A stretch of DNA of 64,000 nucleotides from Chitinophaga eiseniae. Lineage in GTDB: Bacteria; Bacteroidota; Bacteroidia; Chitinophagales; Chitinophagaceae. Positions within the stretch are counted from its first letter, which is position 1. Every line of letters begins with the position of its first letter. A model generated the notes under the pieces. It did no database searches and was not told where the DNA came from. It saw only the letters and a list, made by a program, of their open reading frames with translations. The position numbers and the translations under genes are program-made. The stretch is taken from assembly GCF_012641265.1 (NCBI RefSeq), contig NZ_JABAHZ010000001.1, positions 682,001 to 746,000 of the forward strand, given 5' to 3'. Of the stretch, positions 44,899 to 52,344 are shown in pieces.

Positions 44899-46257
44899 TT
44901 AGACTAAGGGGTGTTGCCAGGGGGACCGGTAGGGGCGCTGTAACAAGGCCGTGGCGGCCGGATCGCCGGTAATAATCCGTTGCTGCGGGTTGTATACGAC
45001 CGGGCGTCCCAGTTGCATGGATATATTGGCGAGAATACAGCTGGCCGTGGAAATATGCCCTTCTTCGATATCTGCCACGGGGCGTCCGCCATTTTTAATG
45101 GCGCCCAGGAAGTTGAGCATATGCAGGCGTGTGGCAGGAGCCGCATTTAATTCAATGGCTGGTTCGGTCAGGTCTTCCGGGTATTTTTCCTTTTCATAGA
45201 CTACGTCTTTATGAATAGGCGTACCATTGTCGGCAGGTATGAAATCGTAAGATAGGGTGCTGGCGGCCAGCGTTCCTTTTTCTCCATATAATTTAAATGC
45301 CCACGGGTATTTTGGATCAGCCGGCGTGCCCCAGGTGCGGTGCTGCCATACGCAGTTTAACCCTTCATATTCAAAGATGGCTGACTGGGTATCGGCGATG
45401 TTTGATTTTCCTTCTTTCTGTACATATATGCCACCGGTAGAACTGATACGCTTAGGCCAGCCCAGCTGCAGCATCCAGCGTACGGTGTCAAACATATGAA
45501 TACACATATCGCCCATAATGCCATTGCCGTATTCCATAAAAGTACGCCACCAGCGGATGTGAGGGAGGCCGTCGTAAGGCCGCAGGGGCGCAGGACCTGT
45601 CCACATCTCATAGTCAAAATAGTCAGGCACCGCCTGCACCGGCGGGTTACCGTTGTTGCGCATATGATAGTAACAGCACATTTCTACATGGGATACTTTC
45701 CCCAGCAGGCCGGCATCTACGATATTCTTTTTTGCATCAATCAGGTGGGGCGTGCTTTTCCGTTGGGTACCTACCTGTACCACCTTGCCGTATTTGCGGG
45801 CAGCGGCTACCATGGCTTCGCCTTCGATCACGTCTACGCTGATCGGTTTCTGTACATATACATTGGCCCCGGCTTCCAGCGCAGCAATGGTTTGCATGGC
45901 ATGCCAGTGATCAGGCGTTCCTATCAGTACAATGTCCAGTTCATTTTCAGACAACAGCTTGCGGTAGTCGGTATAGAGGCGTGGCGTTTCATGGGAGGCC
46001 TGACGCTGGCGTACCATATCGGCAGCCGCCTGCAGCATGTTTTTGTCAACGTCGCATAATGCAATCACTTTCACTGGCGCTACCTGTATCAGGCGGAATA
46101 GGTCGCTTTTACCATACCAACCGGTGCCAATCAGGGCCACCCGCAAAGGCTTATCAGGATAAATGAAATCGAGTGCGCTGGCGCCTATGGCAGAAAGTGC
46201 GAGGGTAGCCGTGGCTCCTTTTAAAAAACGACGGCGATTGATGTTAAAATGGTGCAT
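44899..46257 (-). CDS. Tat-exported Gfo/Idh/MocA-family oxidoreductase
   Basis: The 452-residue protein starts with a twin-arginine signal (NRRRFLKGATATLALSAIG). The Rossmann motif VALIGTGWYGKSD, GTPDHWHAM and VQKPISVDV (family lysine) follow, then the substrate domain with GNGIMGDMCIHMFDTVRWML. Exported members resemble GH109-type glycosidases and other NAD-dependent sugar enzymes that fold with cofactor before export. It is monocistronic. The sugar substrate is unknown. Confidence 0.9.
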   Translation of the reverse strand: MHHFNINRRRFLKGATATLALSAIGASALDFIYPDKPLRVALIGTGWYGKSDLFRLIQVAPVKVIALCDVDKNMLQAAADMVRQRQASHETPRLYTDYRKLLSENELDIVLIGTPDHWHAMQTIAALEAGANVYVQKPISVDVIEGEAMVAAARKYGKVVQVGTQRKSTPHLIDAKKNIVDAGLLGKVSHVEMCCYYHMRNNGNPPVQAVPDYFDYEMWTGPAPLRPYDGLPHIRWWRTFMEYGNGIMGDMCIHMFDTVRWMLQLGWPKRISSTGGIYVQKEGKSNIADTQSAIFEYEGLNCVWQHRTWGTPADPKYPWAFKLYGEKGTLAASTLSYDFIPADNGTPIHKDVVYEKEKYPEDLTEPAIELNAAPATRLHMLNFLGAIKNGGRPVADIEEGHISTASCILANISMQLGRPVVYNPQQRIITGDPAATALLQRPYRSPWQHPLV

Positions 46258-46366
46258 AGCGTGGAAATAATTAAAAGTGGGTAAAGCATTCTTTCGCGTA
46301 CAAAATAAGGTTCCGTAAGAAAGATAATAGATTATGCGAAAAAATGCCAGCTATGCAAAAAAAAGA

Positions 46367-46795
46367 TTAGGCTTCCTGGTTCCGTTGCAGGATGTCGCTG
46401 ATCATAGGCTTCAGGGTCTGATATTCTTCCGGGGTAAATCCCATACTGCAACTGATTTTTTCAGGGATATCTGCTGCCCGGGCTTTCAGCTCCGTTCCGG
46501 CGGCGGTTAACTGAATATTCACGATACGCTCATCCGTTTTGCTGCGCGCCCGTTTAATCAGCTTTTTGCTTTCCAGTCGCTTTAACAACGGGGTGAGTGT
46601 CCCGGAATCCAGCATCAGCAATTTTCCCAACGCTTTCATCGATAACGTTTCATGTTCCCATAGCGACAACATCACCAGGTATTGGGGATACGTAAGGTCT
46701 ATCGCATTTAAAAAAGGCTGGTAATGCGAGGTTACCAGCCTTGATAATGCGTAAAATGAAAAGCAAAGCTGATTGGATAATTTCAGTTGTTTCAA
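46367..46795 (-). CDS. ohrR: OhrR-like peroxide-sensing MarR regulator
   Basis: The 142-residue protein has the OhrR N-terminal signature LSNQLCFSFYALSR with the redox-active Cys11, the DLTYPQYLVMLSLWE helix, and a winged helix with LDSGTLTPLLKRLESKKLIKR and the D-E-R wing. OhrR derepresses ohr when its cysteine is oxidised by organic hydroperoxides. It is the third gene of the ohr/DJ-1/ohrR run. The operator is probably the palindrome at 47956-47979. Confidence 0.92.
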   Translation of the reverse strand: MKQLKLSNQLCFSFYALSRLVTSHYQPFLNAIDLTYPQYLVMLSLWEHETLSMKALGKLLMLDSGTLTPLLKRLESKKLIKRARSKTDERIVNIQLTAAGTELKARAADIPEKISCSMGFTPEEYQTLKPMISDILQRNQEA

Positions 46796-46819
46796 TTGAC
46801 TTGATTTAACAACACAAAG

Positions 46820-47497
46820 CTACGCTAATGTTTCAATTAATATTTTAGCCACTTCTTCAGACGATGCCGGGTTTTGCCCGGTGATTAATAAGCCGTCTTT
46901 CAGGGCATAAGGGTGCCAGTTGGGGCCATTGCTGTAAAATCCACCTAACTTTTTCAATTCATCTTCCAACAGGAACGGCACTATGGTGGTGAGTTGTACG
47001 GCATCTTCTTCTGCATTACTGAAGCCGGTCACTTCCTTGCCTTTTACCAACGGCTCGCCATTCGGGCCTTTTACCTTTACCAGCGCTCCGGGAGCATGGC
47101 AAACAAAGGCCACTGGCTTATTTTGACGATAGAAGGTTTCTATCAGCGAAATAGAGCTGGGATCATTGGCCAGGTCCCATAATGGGCCGTGACCACCAGG
47201 ATAGAATACGGCGTCATAATCGGCGGCATCCACTTCATTCAGCTTCACAGTATGCGCCAGCTTTTCCTGCAAGGCAGGGTCCCGCTTAAAACGCTCGGTG
47301 GCAGCGGTTTGAAATTCGGCCAGCTCACTCTTCGGATCTATCGGCGGTTGACCACCTTTCGGAGAAGCCAGGGTGATTTCTACCCCCGCATCTGCCAGCA
47401 CGTAGTAGGGGGCGGCAAACTCCTCTATCCAGAAACCGGTTTTATGACCGGTATTGCCTAACTCGCTGTGCGAGGTCAATACAATAAGTACCTGCAT
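46820..47497 (-). CDS. DJ-1/PfpI-family (Hsp31-like) protein
   Basis: The 225-residue protein has the DJ-1/PfpI fold, with the nucleophile elbow VAFVCHAPGAL (Cys133, His134) and FYPGGHGPLWDL (glycine-rich loop with a glutamate partner probably at the N-terminal strand). The EEFAAPYYVLADAGVEITLASPKGG motif matches the Hsp31/class I glutamine amidotransferase-like subgroup, known as glyoxalase III or deglycase-like proteins. It lies 10 bp after ohr and 24 bp before ohrR, so it is likely co-induced by organic peroxides. Confidence 0.9.
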   Translation of the reverse strand: MQVLIVLTSHSELGNTGHKTGFWIEEFAAPYYVLADAGVEITLASPKGGQPPIDPKSELAEFQTAATERFKRDPALQEKLAHTVKLNEVDAADYDAVFYPGGHGPLWDLANDPSSISLIETFYRQNKPVAFVCHAPGALVKVKGPNGEPLVKGKEVTGFSNAEEDAVQLTTIVPFLLEDELKKLGGFYSNGPNWHPYALKDGLLITGQNPASSEEVAKILIETLA

Positions 47498-47507
47498 ATG
47501 ATCTGGT

Positions 47508-47933
47508 TTATATCAAAGCTAATTCAACGTTTATATTACCATGGGTAGCCTGGGAGTAAGGGCATACCTGGTGCGCCTTTTCCATCAACGACTGAGCCAG
47601 CTCACGGTCTGTATCCGGAATGGCTACTTGCAGTTTTACAGCCAGGCCATAACTTCCCCCTTCATTCTTTCCTAAACTAACTGCCGCAGTTACCTGGGTA
47701 GTACCGGTACGCACCTTTTCTGTTCTGATCACCAGGTTAAGCGCACTATCGAAACAAGCGGCATAACCGGCGGCAAATAATTGCTCGGGATTAGTGTAAG
47801 CGCCGCCGCTGCCACCCATTTCCTTAGGCATGCGGATACCCAGGTCCAATACCCCGTCGGAAGAGGTTACATGTCCATTCCTGCCGCCTGTTACGGTGGC
47901 GTGTGCTGTGTATATACTTTCAAATGTGGCCAT
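47508..47933 (-). CDS. ohr: Organic hydroperoxide resistance protein Ohr
   Basis: The 141-residue protein has the Ohr signature: TNPEQLFAAGYAACFDSAL with peroxidatic Cys60 and the second cysteine in HQVCPYSQAT (Cys124). The family reduces organic hydroperoxides using lipoyl thiols. It is the first gene of the minus-strand ohr/DJ-1/ohrR operon. Upstream lies an OhrR-type AT-rich palindrome. Confidence 0.95.
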   Translation of the reverse strand: MATFESIYTAHATVTGGRNGHVTSSDGVLDLGIRMPKEMGGSGGAYTNPEQLFAAGYAACFDSALNLVIRTEKVRTGTTQVTAAVSLGKNEGGSYGLAVKLQVAIPDTDRELAQSLMEKAHQVCPYSQATHGNINVELALI

Positions 47934-47955
47934 AAAATTTTAATTTATTGTGTAA

Positions 47956-47979
47956 AATTAAATTGTACACAATTTAATT
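47956..47979. promoter_or_regulatory. Probable OhrR operator
   Basis: AATTAAATTGT (47956-47966) and ACAATTTAATT (47969-47979) are perfect 11-bp arms with a 2-bp spacer. The AT-rich ATTGTA/TACAAT-like core resembles known OhrR boxes. It lies 23 bases before the ohr start. Confidence 0.6.
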
Positions 47980-48053
47980 CCAAATTAATTTTATGGCTGC
48001 CTGTTATAATTAACAAATAAATGCCCGGGAGAGTTGGATCGGACCAAAAAGTA

Positions 48054-48246
48054 TATTTTTTCTCGCCAAGGCGCAAAGAAACAAAGGAGCAAAGAATTTA
48101 TAACAGGAAGAGAGCGAATTTTAAGCCCGCAAAGCGGGTAGATTATGTAACATAGAAGAACATTACATAATCTACCCGCTTTGCGGGCTTAAAATCCGCT
48201 TCAATCTCTGCTGCTTTGTTTCTTTGCGCCCTTGGCGAGAAAAATA
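48054..48246. repeat. 193-bp nested palindromic element
   Basis: Outer arms 48054-48086 and 48214-48246 are reverse complements apart from two single-base length differences. Inner arms 48114-48150 and 48163-48199 match over 37 bp with one mismatch, with a 12-base loop. The arms contain GGCGCAAAGAAACAAAG and CCCGCAAAGCGGG. No open frame is inside. It lies between the ohr operon and the ADP-ribose operon, which point away from it. Confidence 0.85.
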
Positions 48247-48306
48247 CACTTCCCGGTTACCCTCCCCCAAAAAAAAATTATGGTGAAATCATAAATATTC
48301 TTTTAC

Positions 48307-48327
48307 TTTGCGTCATAATGACGTAAA
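48307..48327. promoter_or_regulatory. 21-bp near-perfect palindromic operator
   Basis: TTTGCGTCAT-A-ATGACGTAAA is a palindrome with one mismatched pair. It lies 84 bases before the PARG-like gene and overlaps a TACTTTG-like -7 element, so a bound dimer would control the operon. No regulator gene is adjacent. Confidence 0.55.
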
Positions 48328-48411
48328 CAAATAATTGCACCCTCAGCTGTACTATGGAATTATGTTAACCCCACCATTATTCCAACAACCCTGCTGAAAA
48401 ACTAAAACAAC

Positions 48412-49275
48412 ATGAACAAGAGCAAAAGAACAGCCACAGCTTACGAAACGCTGGAGATAATGGAAAAGGGCTGTTATCAGAATCAACATAACCACACCAT
48501 TGATATCAGCGCAGCGCTGCAACACAGCGTGGCCAACACGATACATTATAAACCCGGAGATTTTGAAACCGTATTTATACAAAGAGATCAGCAGTTGAAA
48601 GGGCACCCGGCAGGACCACTTCGTATAGCCGTTACCGGTGAAACCACTTTTGCCGCCGCATATCGACTGGTAGTAAAGGAAGGCATCACCGACGTATGCT
48701 GCCTGAACTTTGCATCGGCGAAGAATCCCGGCGGAGGTTTTCTTGGTGGCGCGCAAGCACAGGAAGAAGCCTTGTCCAGGGCCAGCGGCCTGTACGCCAG
48801 CCTCAAATCCAAACCGCAAATGTATACGGCCAACAGGCTAACCCATACCTGTCTGTACACCGATAACATGATCTATTCCCCGCTGGTACCGGTGTTCAGG
48901 AACGATCGCGATGAATTGCTGGACGACGCCTATCTTGTATCGATCATCACCGCCCCGGCTGTGAATGCGGGCGCCATCAGCAACAATGAGCCTGGTCGCC
49001 TGAAAGATATGGAAGCCGTGATGCTGGCAAGGATCGAAAAATTATTGTCCGTGGCGGTAGCCAACAAACAAACCACCCTGGTATTGGGTGCCTGGGGCTG
49101 TGGCGTTTTCAGGAACAACCCGGCAGATATCGCCCGTTGGTTGGCACATCATATTTGCCACAACGAAGTATTCCAACACGCCTTTACAAACATTGTATTT
49201 GCCGTGTATGATACTTCGGAAAAACAACATAACCGTAACGCATTTAACAACGAATTTCAACACCATGCTGTATAA
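48412..49275 (+). CDS. PARG-like macrodomain protein (TIGR02452/DUF2263 family)
   Basis: The 287-residue protein belongs to the microbial poly(ADP-ribose) glycohydrolase-like group. The PARG signature GGG-x(7)-QEE is intact at 107-119 (Glu118 and Glu119 catalytic). The macrodomain core follows, with VLGAWGCGVFRNNP (225-237) as the diphosphate loop. It should remove ADP-ribose from proteins or nucleic acids. It heads an operon: the NADAR gene overlaps its end by 11 bp and kptA follows. The cytosolic location is inferred from the lack of a signal peptide. Confidence 0.9.
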   Translation: MNKSKRTATAYETLEIMEKGCYQNQHNHTIDISAALQHSVANTIHYKPGDFETVFIQRDQQLKGHPAGPLRIAVTGETTFAAAYRLVVKEGITDVCCLNFASAKNPGGGFLGGAQAQEEALSRASGLYASLKSKPQMYTANRLTHTCLYTDNMIYSPLVPVFRNDRDELLDDAYLVSIITAPAVNAGAISNNEPGRLKDMEAVMLARIEKLLSVAVANKQTTLVLGAWGCGVFRNNPADIARWLAHHICHNEVFQHAFTNIVFAVYDTSEKQHNRNAFNNEFQHHAV

Positions 49276-49810
49276 TAACGAATGGCTGTTAGCCAGGTAC
49301 GAAGCGAAAGAGCGATTAAAGTTTGTCTTCTTCTGGAAGCCACTCGTGGCACCAAACGGACAAATTACCGCCTCCTGCCTTGGACAGTGGTGGAAAAGCA
49401 ATTTTGCCGTAGCCGGTATTACCTATAAAACGGCGGAACATTGGATGATGGCGGGTAAAGCCCGTCTCTTTAACGATCCCGTTACAATGGAAAAGATATT
49501 GCAGGCTACTGCACCCGCGGAGGTCAAAAAATTGGGGCAGCAAGTGAAAAATTTTGACCAGGCTACCTGGAACGCCCACAAATTTGATATTGTGGCCACC
49601 GGCAACTATCATAAGTTTTCACAGGACCCCGCACTGAAAAAATTTTTACTTAACACGCAGGAACGTATATTGGTAGAAGCCAGCCCCATGGATCGTATCT
49701 GGGGAATAGGCATGGCGGAAACCCACGAACATGCGGAAAATCCCACCCTGTGGCGCGGTGAAAACCTGCTAGGTTACGCGCTCATGACGGTAAGGGATCA
49801 ATTGAAATAA
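49265..49810 (+). CDS. NADAR-family (YbiA-like) N-glycosidase
   Basis: I start at ATG 49265 (MLYNNEWLLARYEAK), giving 181 residues; the frame is open upstream to 49088 but that part is antisense-like overlap with the PARG-like gene. NADAR hallmarks are LGQWWKSNF, the helix TYKTAEHWMMAGKA with Glu58, and EASPMDRIWGIG (138-149). The family hydrolyses N-glycosidic bonds: YbiA acts on riboflavin precursors and several NADAR proteins remove ADP-ribose from guanine in nucleic acids. Position between a PARG-like gene and kptA favours the ADP-ribose role. Confidence 0.9.
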   Translation: MLYNNEWLLARYEAKERLKFVFFWKPLVAPNGQITASCLGQWWKSNFAVAGITYKTAEHWMMAGKARLFNDPVTMEKILQATAPAEVKKLGQQVKNFDQATWNAHKFDIVATGNYHKFSQDPALKKFLLNTQERILVEASPMDRIWGIGMAETHEHAENPTLWRGENLLGYALMTVRDQLK

Positions 49811-49812
49811 AC

Positions 49813-50349
49813 ATGACACCAAAAGCTATCAGCAAATTGCTGAGCCTTATTCTCCGGCATAACCCGGACAAAGTACAACTACCACTTGATGCCCACGGTT
49901 GGGCCGACGTAGTTACCTTACTGCAACAATGTAAAGCACATGGATTCCATTTCTCACGCACCGAACTGGAATCGATGGTGGCTGAAAATGATAAACAACG
50001 CTTCGCATTCAACGAAGATAAAACCAGGATCAGGGCCAGCCAGGGACATTCACTTTCGCTGAATATCTCGCTGGATCTGCCTCCTGCTGCCCCACCGGAA
50101 TACCTCTATCATGGCACAGTCGGTAAATTCGTGCAGCAGATCAGGAGCACCGGTATACAGAAAATCAGCCGTCAACATGTGCACTTGTCGGATGACCTGG
50201 GCACGGCCCAGAAAGTAGGCAGCAGGAGAGGTATGCCGCTTATCCTCACTATACACAGTGGGCAAATGCATCGCGATGGTTGGGTATTTTACCTGTCGGC
50301 CAATGGGGTATGGCTCACGGATGAAGTACCACCGAAATACATTCAATAA
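49813..50349 (+). CDS. kptA: RNA 2'-phosphotransferase KptA/Tpt1
   Basis: The 178-residue protein has the KptA order: an N-terminal winged helix with LILRH (Arg15, His16), RASQGHS (Arg74, His79), the ART-like domain with YLYHGT (98-102), HVHLSDD and GSRRGMP (136-142). Tpt1 removes a 2'-phosphate from RNA with NAD, releasing ADP-ribose 1'',2''-cyclic phosphate; some bacterial members also ADP-ribosylate nucleic-acid ends. It starts 2 bp after the NADAR stop, so the three genes are cotranscribed and probably functionally linked. Confidence 0.93.
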   Translation: MTPKAISKLLSLILRHNPDKVQLPLDAHGWADVVTLLQQCKAHGFHFSRTELESMVAENDKQRFAFNEDKTRIRASQGHSLSLNISLDLPPAAPPEYLYHGTVGKFVQQIRSTGIQKISRQHVHLSDDLGTAQKVGSRRGMPLILTIHSGQMHRDGWVFYLSANGVWLTDEVPPKYIQ

Positions 50350-50401
50350 TGCCGCTTCGTCACCATGCCAGGGATTTAGCGATATATTGAAATTGTCTTG
50401 G

Positions 50402-50432
50402 CAAAGTCTCTCTTGTTACAGGAGAGACTTTG
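50402..50432 (+). terminator. Hairpin after kptA
   Basis: CAAAGTCTCTC (50402-50412) pairs with GAGAGACTTTG (50422-50432), with a 9-base loop. It ends in TTATTT, a weak T-tract. It closes the ADP-ribose operon before the aminopeptidase gene. Confidence 0.65.
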
Positions 50433-50466
50433 TTATTTAATTAATCAGTACTTTTAAATAAAAAAC

Positions 50467-51231
50467 ATGTCGATCAATTCCGAAGCAGAACTCAATGGCA
50501 TGAAAAGGGTCAGCAACGCAGTAGCCGTTACCCTGAAAGAAATGAGGAACTATGCCAAACCGGGTATGACTGCCCGGGAAATCGATGATTTTGGTGGAGA
50601 GATATTAAATGCTTTAGGAGCAAAATCCGCACCCAGACTTACTTATGGCTTTCCTGGCTGGACCTGCATCAGCGTCAATAATGAAATTGCACATGGTATT
50701 CCTTCCGAAAGAAAAGTATTGCAGGAAGGCGACCTGGTAAATATAGATGTATCTGCAGAGCTGGATGGTTACTGGTCCGACAACGGCGGCTCTTTTGTAT
50801 TGGGAGAAGATATTCATCATCACCAGGCCTTGGTAGATGCGTCAAAATCTATTCTCTATAAGGCTATTCACCGCATCAAAACAGGCTCCCGCGTAGCCGA
50901 CCTGGGAAAGTTTATTGAAACTGAAGCGGGAAAATCCGGTTTCACGGTAATCAGAAACCTGGCCGGACACGGCGTAGGCCGCAGTCTCCACGAAGCGCCA
51001 GACGATATCCTCAATTGTTATGTTGGTTTCAATAAAACCCGGTTTAAAAGAAATGGGGTGGTCGCTATTGAAACATTTATTTCTACCAAATCCTCTTTTG
51101 CCAATCAAAGCAACGATGGTTGGACGCTCATCGGCAACAAAGGCGGATTTGTAGCTCAGCACGAACATACTATTGTGATAACCGATCAGGCGCCTATTAT
51201 ATTGACTGCCGCCAACGAAATCTGGAACTAA
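50467..51231 (+). CDS. map: Type I methionine aminopeptidase
   Basis: The 254-residue protein has the pita-bread fold ligands: Asp pair in NIDVSAELDGYWSDNGGSF, His in GHGVGRSLHEAPD, Glu in VAIETFIS and Glu in AQHEHTIVIT, plus the substrate histidine in NNEIAHGIPS. It removes N-terminal methionine in the cytosol. It stands alone rather than in a ribosomal-protein cluster, so it may be a second copy. It converges on the BNR-repeat gene with a 3-bp gap. Confidence 0.93.
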   Translation: MSINSEAELNGMKRVSNAVAVTLKEMRNYAKPGMTAREIDDFGGEILNALGAKSAPRLTYGFPGWTCISVNNEIAHGIPSERKVLQEGDLVNIDVSAELDGYWSDNGGSFVLGEDIHHHQALVDASKSILYKAIHRIKTGSRVADLGKFIETEAGKSGFTVIRNLAGHGVGRSLHEAPDDILNCYVGFNKTRFKRNGVVAIETFISTKSSFANQSNDGWTLIGNKGGFVAQHEHTIVITDQAPIILTAANEIWN

Positions 51232-51234
51232 TCC

Positions 51235-52266
51235 CTATTGCAGCGATAAAGTCACTACCCGGATATTCTTACGGTCGCTCGTATATGTAATATGCACCAA
51301 ACCACCTGCGGTGGCGATAATAGCAGGATAGCTATATTCGCCACCTGCATGTTTCTCCAGCGTATATACATCTTTCCATTGCAGCCCATCTTTCGACACG
51401 GCTACTCTCAACTCGTTACGGCCATTAGACCAATCTTTCCCGGATTTAGCGGGATTATATACCAACACCTGCCATCCATCAGGCGTGGTTACTGCATCAA
51501 TGCCTGAGTTGGGATTGAGGAGAGACAGGCCACTCACCGCACTCCAGGAAGCCCCGTTATCGGCCGACCAGCTGCTGGCCACCACATTTTGCCTGCTACG
51601 GAACAGCGCCTGTATCTTCCCGTCTTTATAAGACAGCAGGGTAGGTTGTATGACGCCGAAAGTGTCGCAGTTGATGTTTATTTTCTGCCACTGATGCCCC
51701 GTGCTATCGCTGATTTCCATATGCGATATCCATACATTGCCTTTCACACTCTCTGTACTGGAGGGATGCAGCAAATGCCCATCAGGTAGCTGTATACATT
51801 TATTTTTAATAGGTCCCAATATACCGTCGGGTAGTTTTTCCGGAGATGACCAGCTAACGCCGTTGTCATGGCTGTAACGGGCCATGCCCCACCATTCCCG
51901 CGGATTCGGGCCTATCTTGTAAAACAGGCAAAGCAGCCCCGCCCGGGTACGGAACAGCACCGGGTTCCAGCAAGGGTACCGTAGTGTATCACTGATAATA
52001 CCATCTGCCAGCTGTACGGGCCGCTGCCATTGGTTGTTTTTATACAGAGAAGCCCATATCACCACATCTTTACTGCCTTCTTCCTTACCGCCAAACCAGG
52101 CCGCCAGTAACTGCCCGCCGGGAAGGGCGGTGATAGTAGACGCATGACTGGAAGGAGTGACTGGCTTTTCCATAATCAGCTTATTACGCACTAATGTGGC
52201 TTTCAGCTGCGCTTGTGCCGGGAAATTAAATACCGCCAGCAACAACAGCGTAAAACAATATCGCAT
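51235..52266 (-). CDS. Exported BNR-repeat (sialidase-like) protein
   Basis: The 343-residue protein has a signal peptide (about 1-19) and a six-bladed propeller suggested by Asp-box repeats S-x-D-x-G-x-x-W: YSHDNGVSWS, WSADNGASWS and SKDGLQWKD. The segment AAWFGGKEEGSKDVVIWASLY is typical of the BNR_2 family of putative glycosidases or lyases. True sialidase arginines are not securely identified, so neuraminidase activity should not be assumed. Confidence 0.85.
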   Translation of the reverse strand: MRYCFTLLLLAVFNFPAQAQLKATLVRNKLIMEKPVTPSSHASTITALPGGQLLAAWFGGKEEGSKDVVIWASLYKNNQWQRPVQLADGIISDTLRYPCWNPVLFRTRAGLLCLFYKIGPNPREWWGMARYSHDNGVSWSSPEKLPDGILGPIKNKCIQLPDGHLLHPSSTESVKGNVWISHMEISDSTGHQWQKININCDTFGVIQPTLLSYKDGKIQALFRSRQNVVASSWSADNGASWSAVSGLSLLNPNSGIDAVTTPDGWQVLVYNPAKSGKDWSNGRNELRVAVSKDGLQWKDVYTLEKHAGGEYSYPAIIATAGGLVHITYTSDRKNIRVVTLSLQ

Positions 52267-52329
52267 ATTATACAGGATCTAATGAGGCGGTTAAATTAAG
52301 GAATGAACGGCGATTATCATAAAGATTGG

Positions 52330-52337
52330 TAAATTTG
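52330..52337 (+). promoter_or_regulatory. TAnnTTTG -7 element with very short leader
   Basis: TAAATTTG matches the -7 consensus and ends 7 bases before the ATG at 52345. The transcript would be leaderless or nearly so. Confidence 0.45.
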
Positions 52338-52344
52338 CCGCCTT

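Noticed and set aside
49088..49264. Longer N-terminus for the NADAR gene
   Set aside because: The extension overlaps the PARG-like coding region and does not look like NADAR sequence; the family begins at about ATG 49265.
51235..52266. True sialidase in the BNR-repeat protein
   Set aside because: Asp-boxes are present, but the catalytic arginine triad and acid/nucleophile residues cannot be assigned with confidence.
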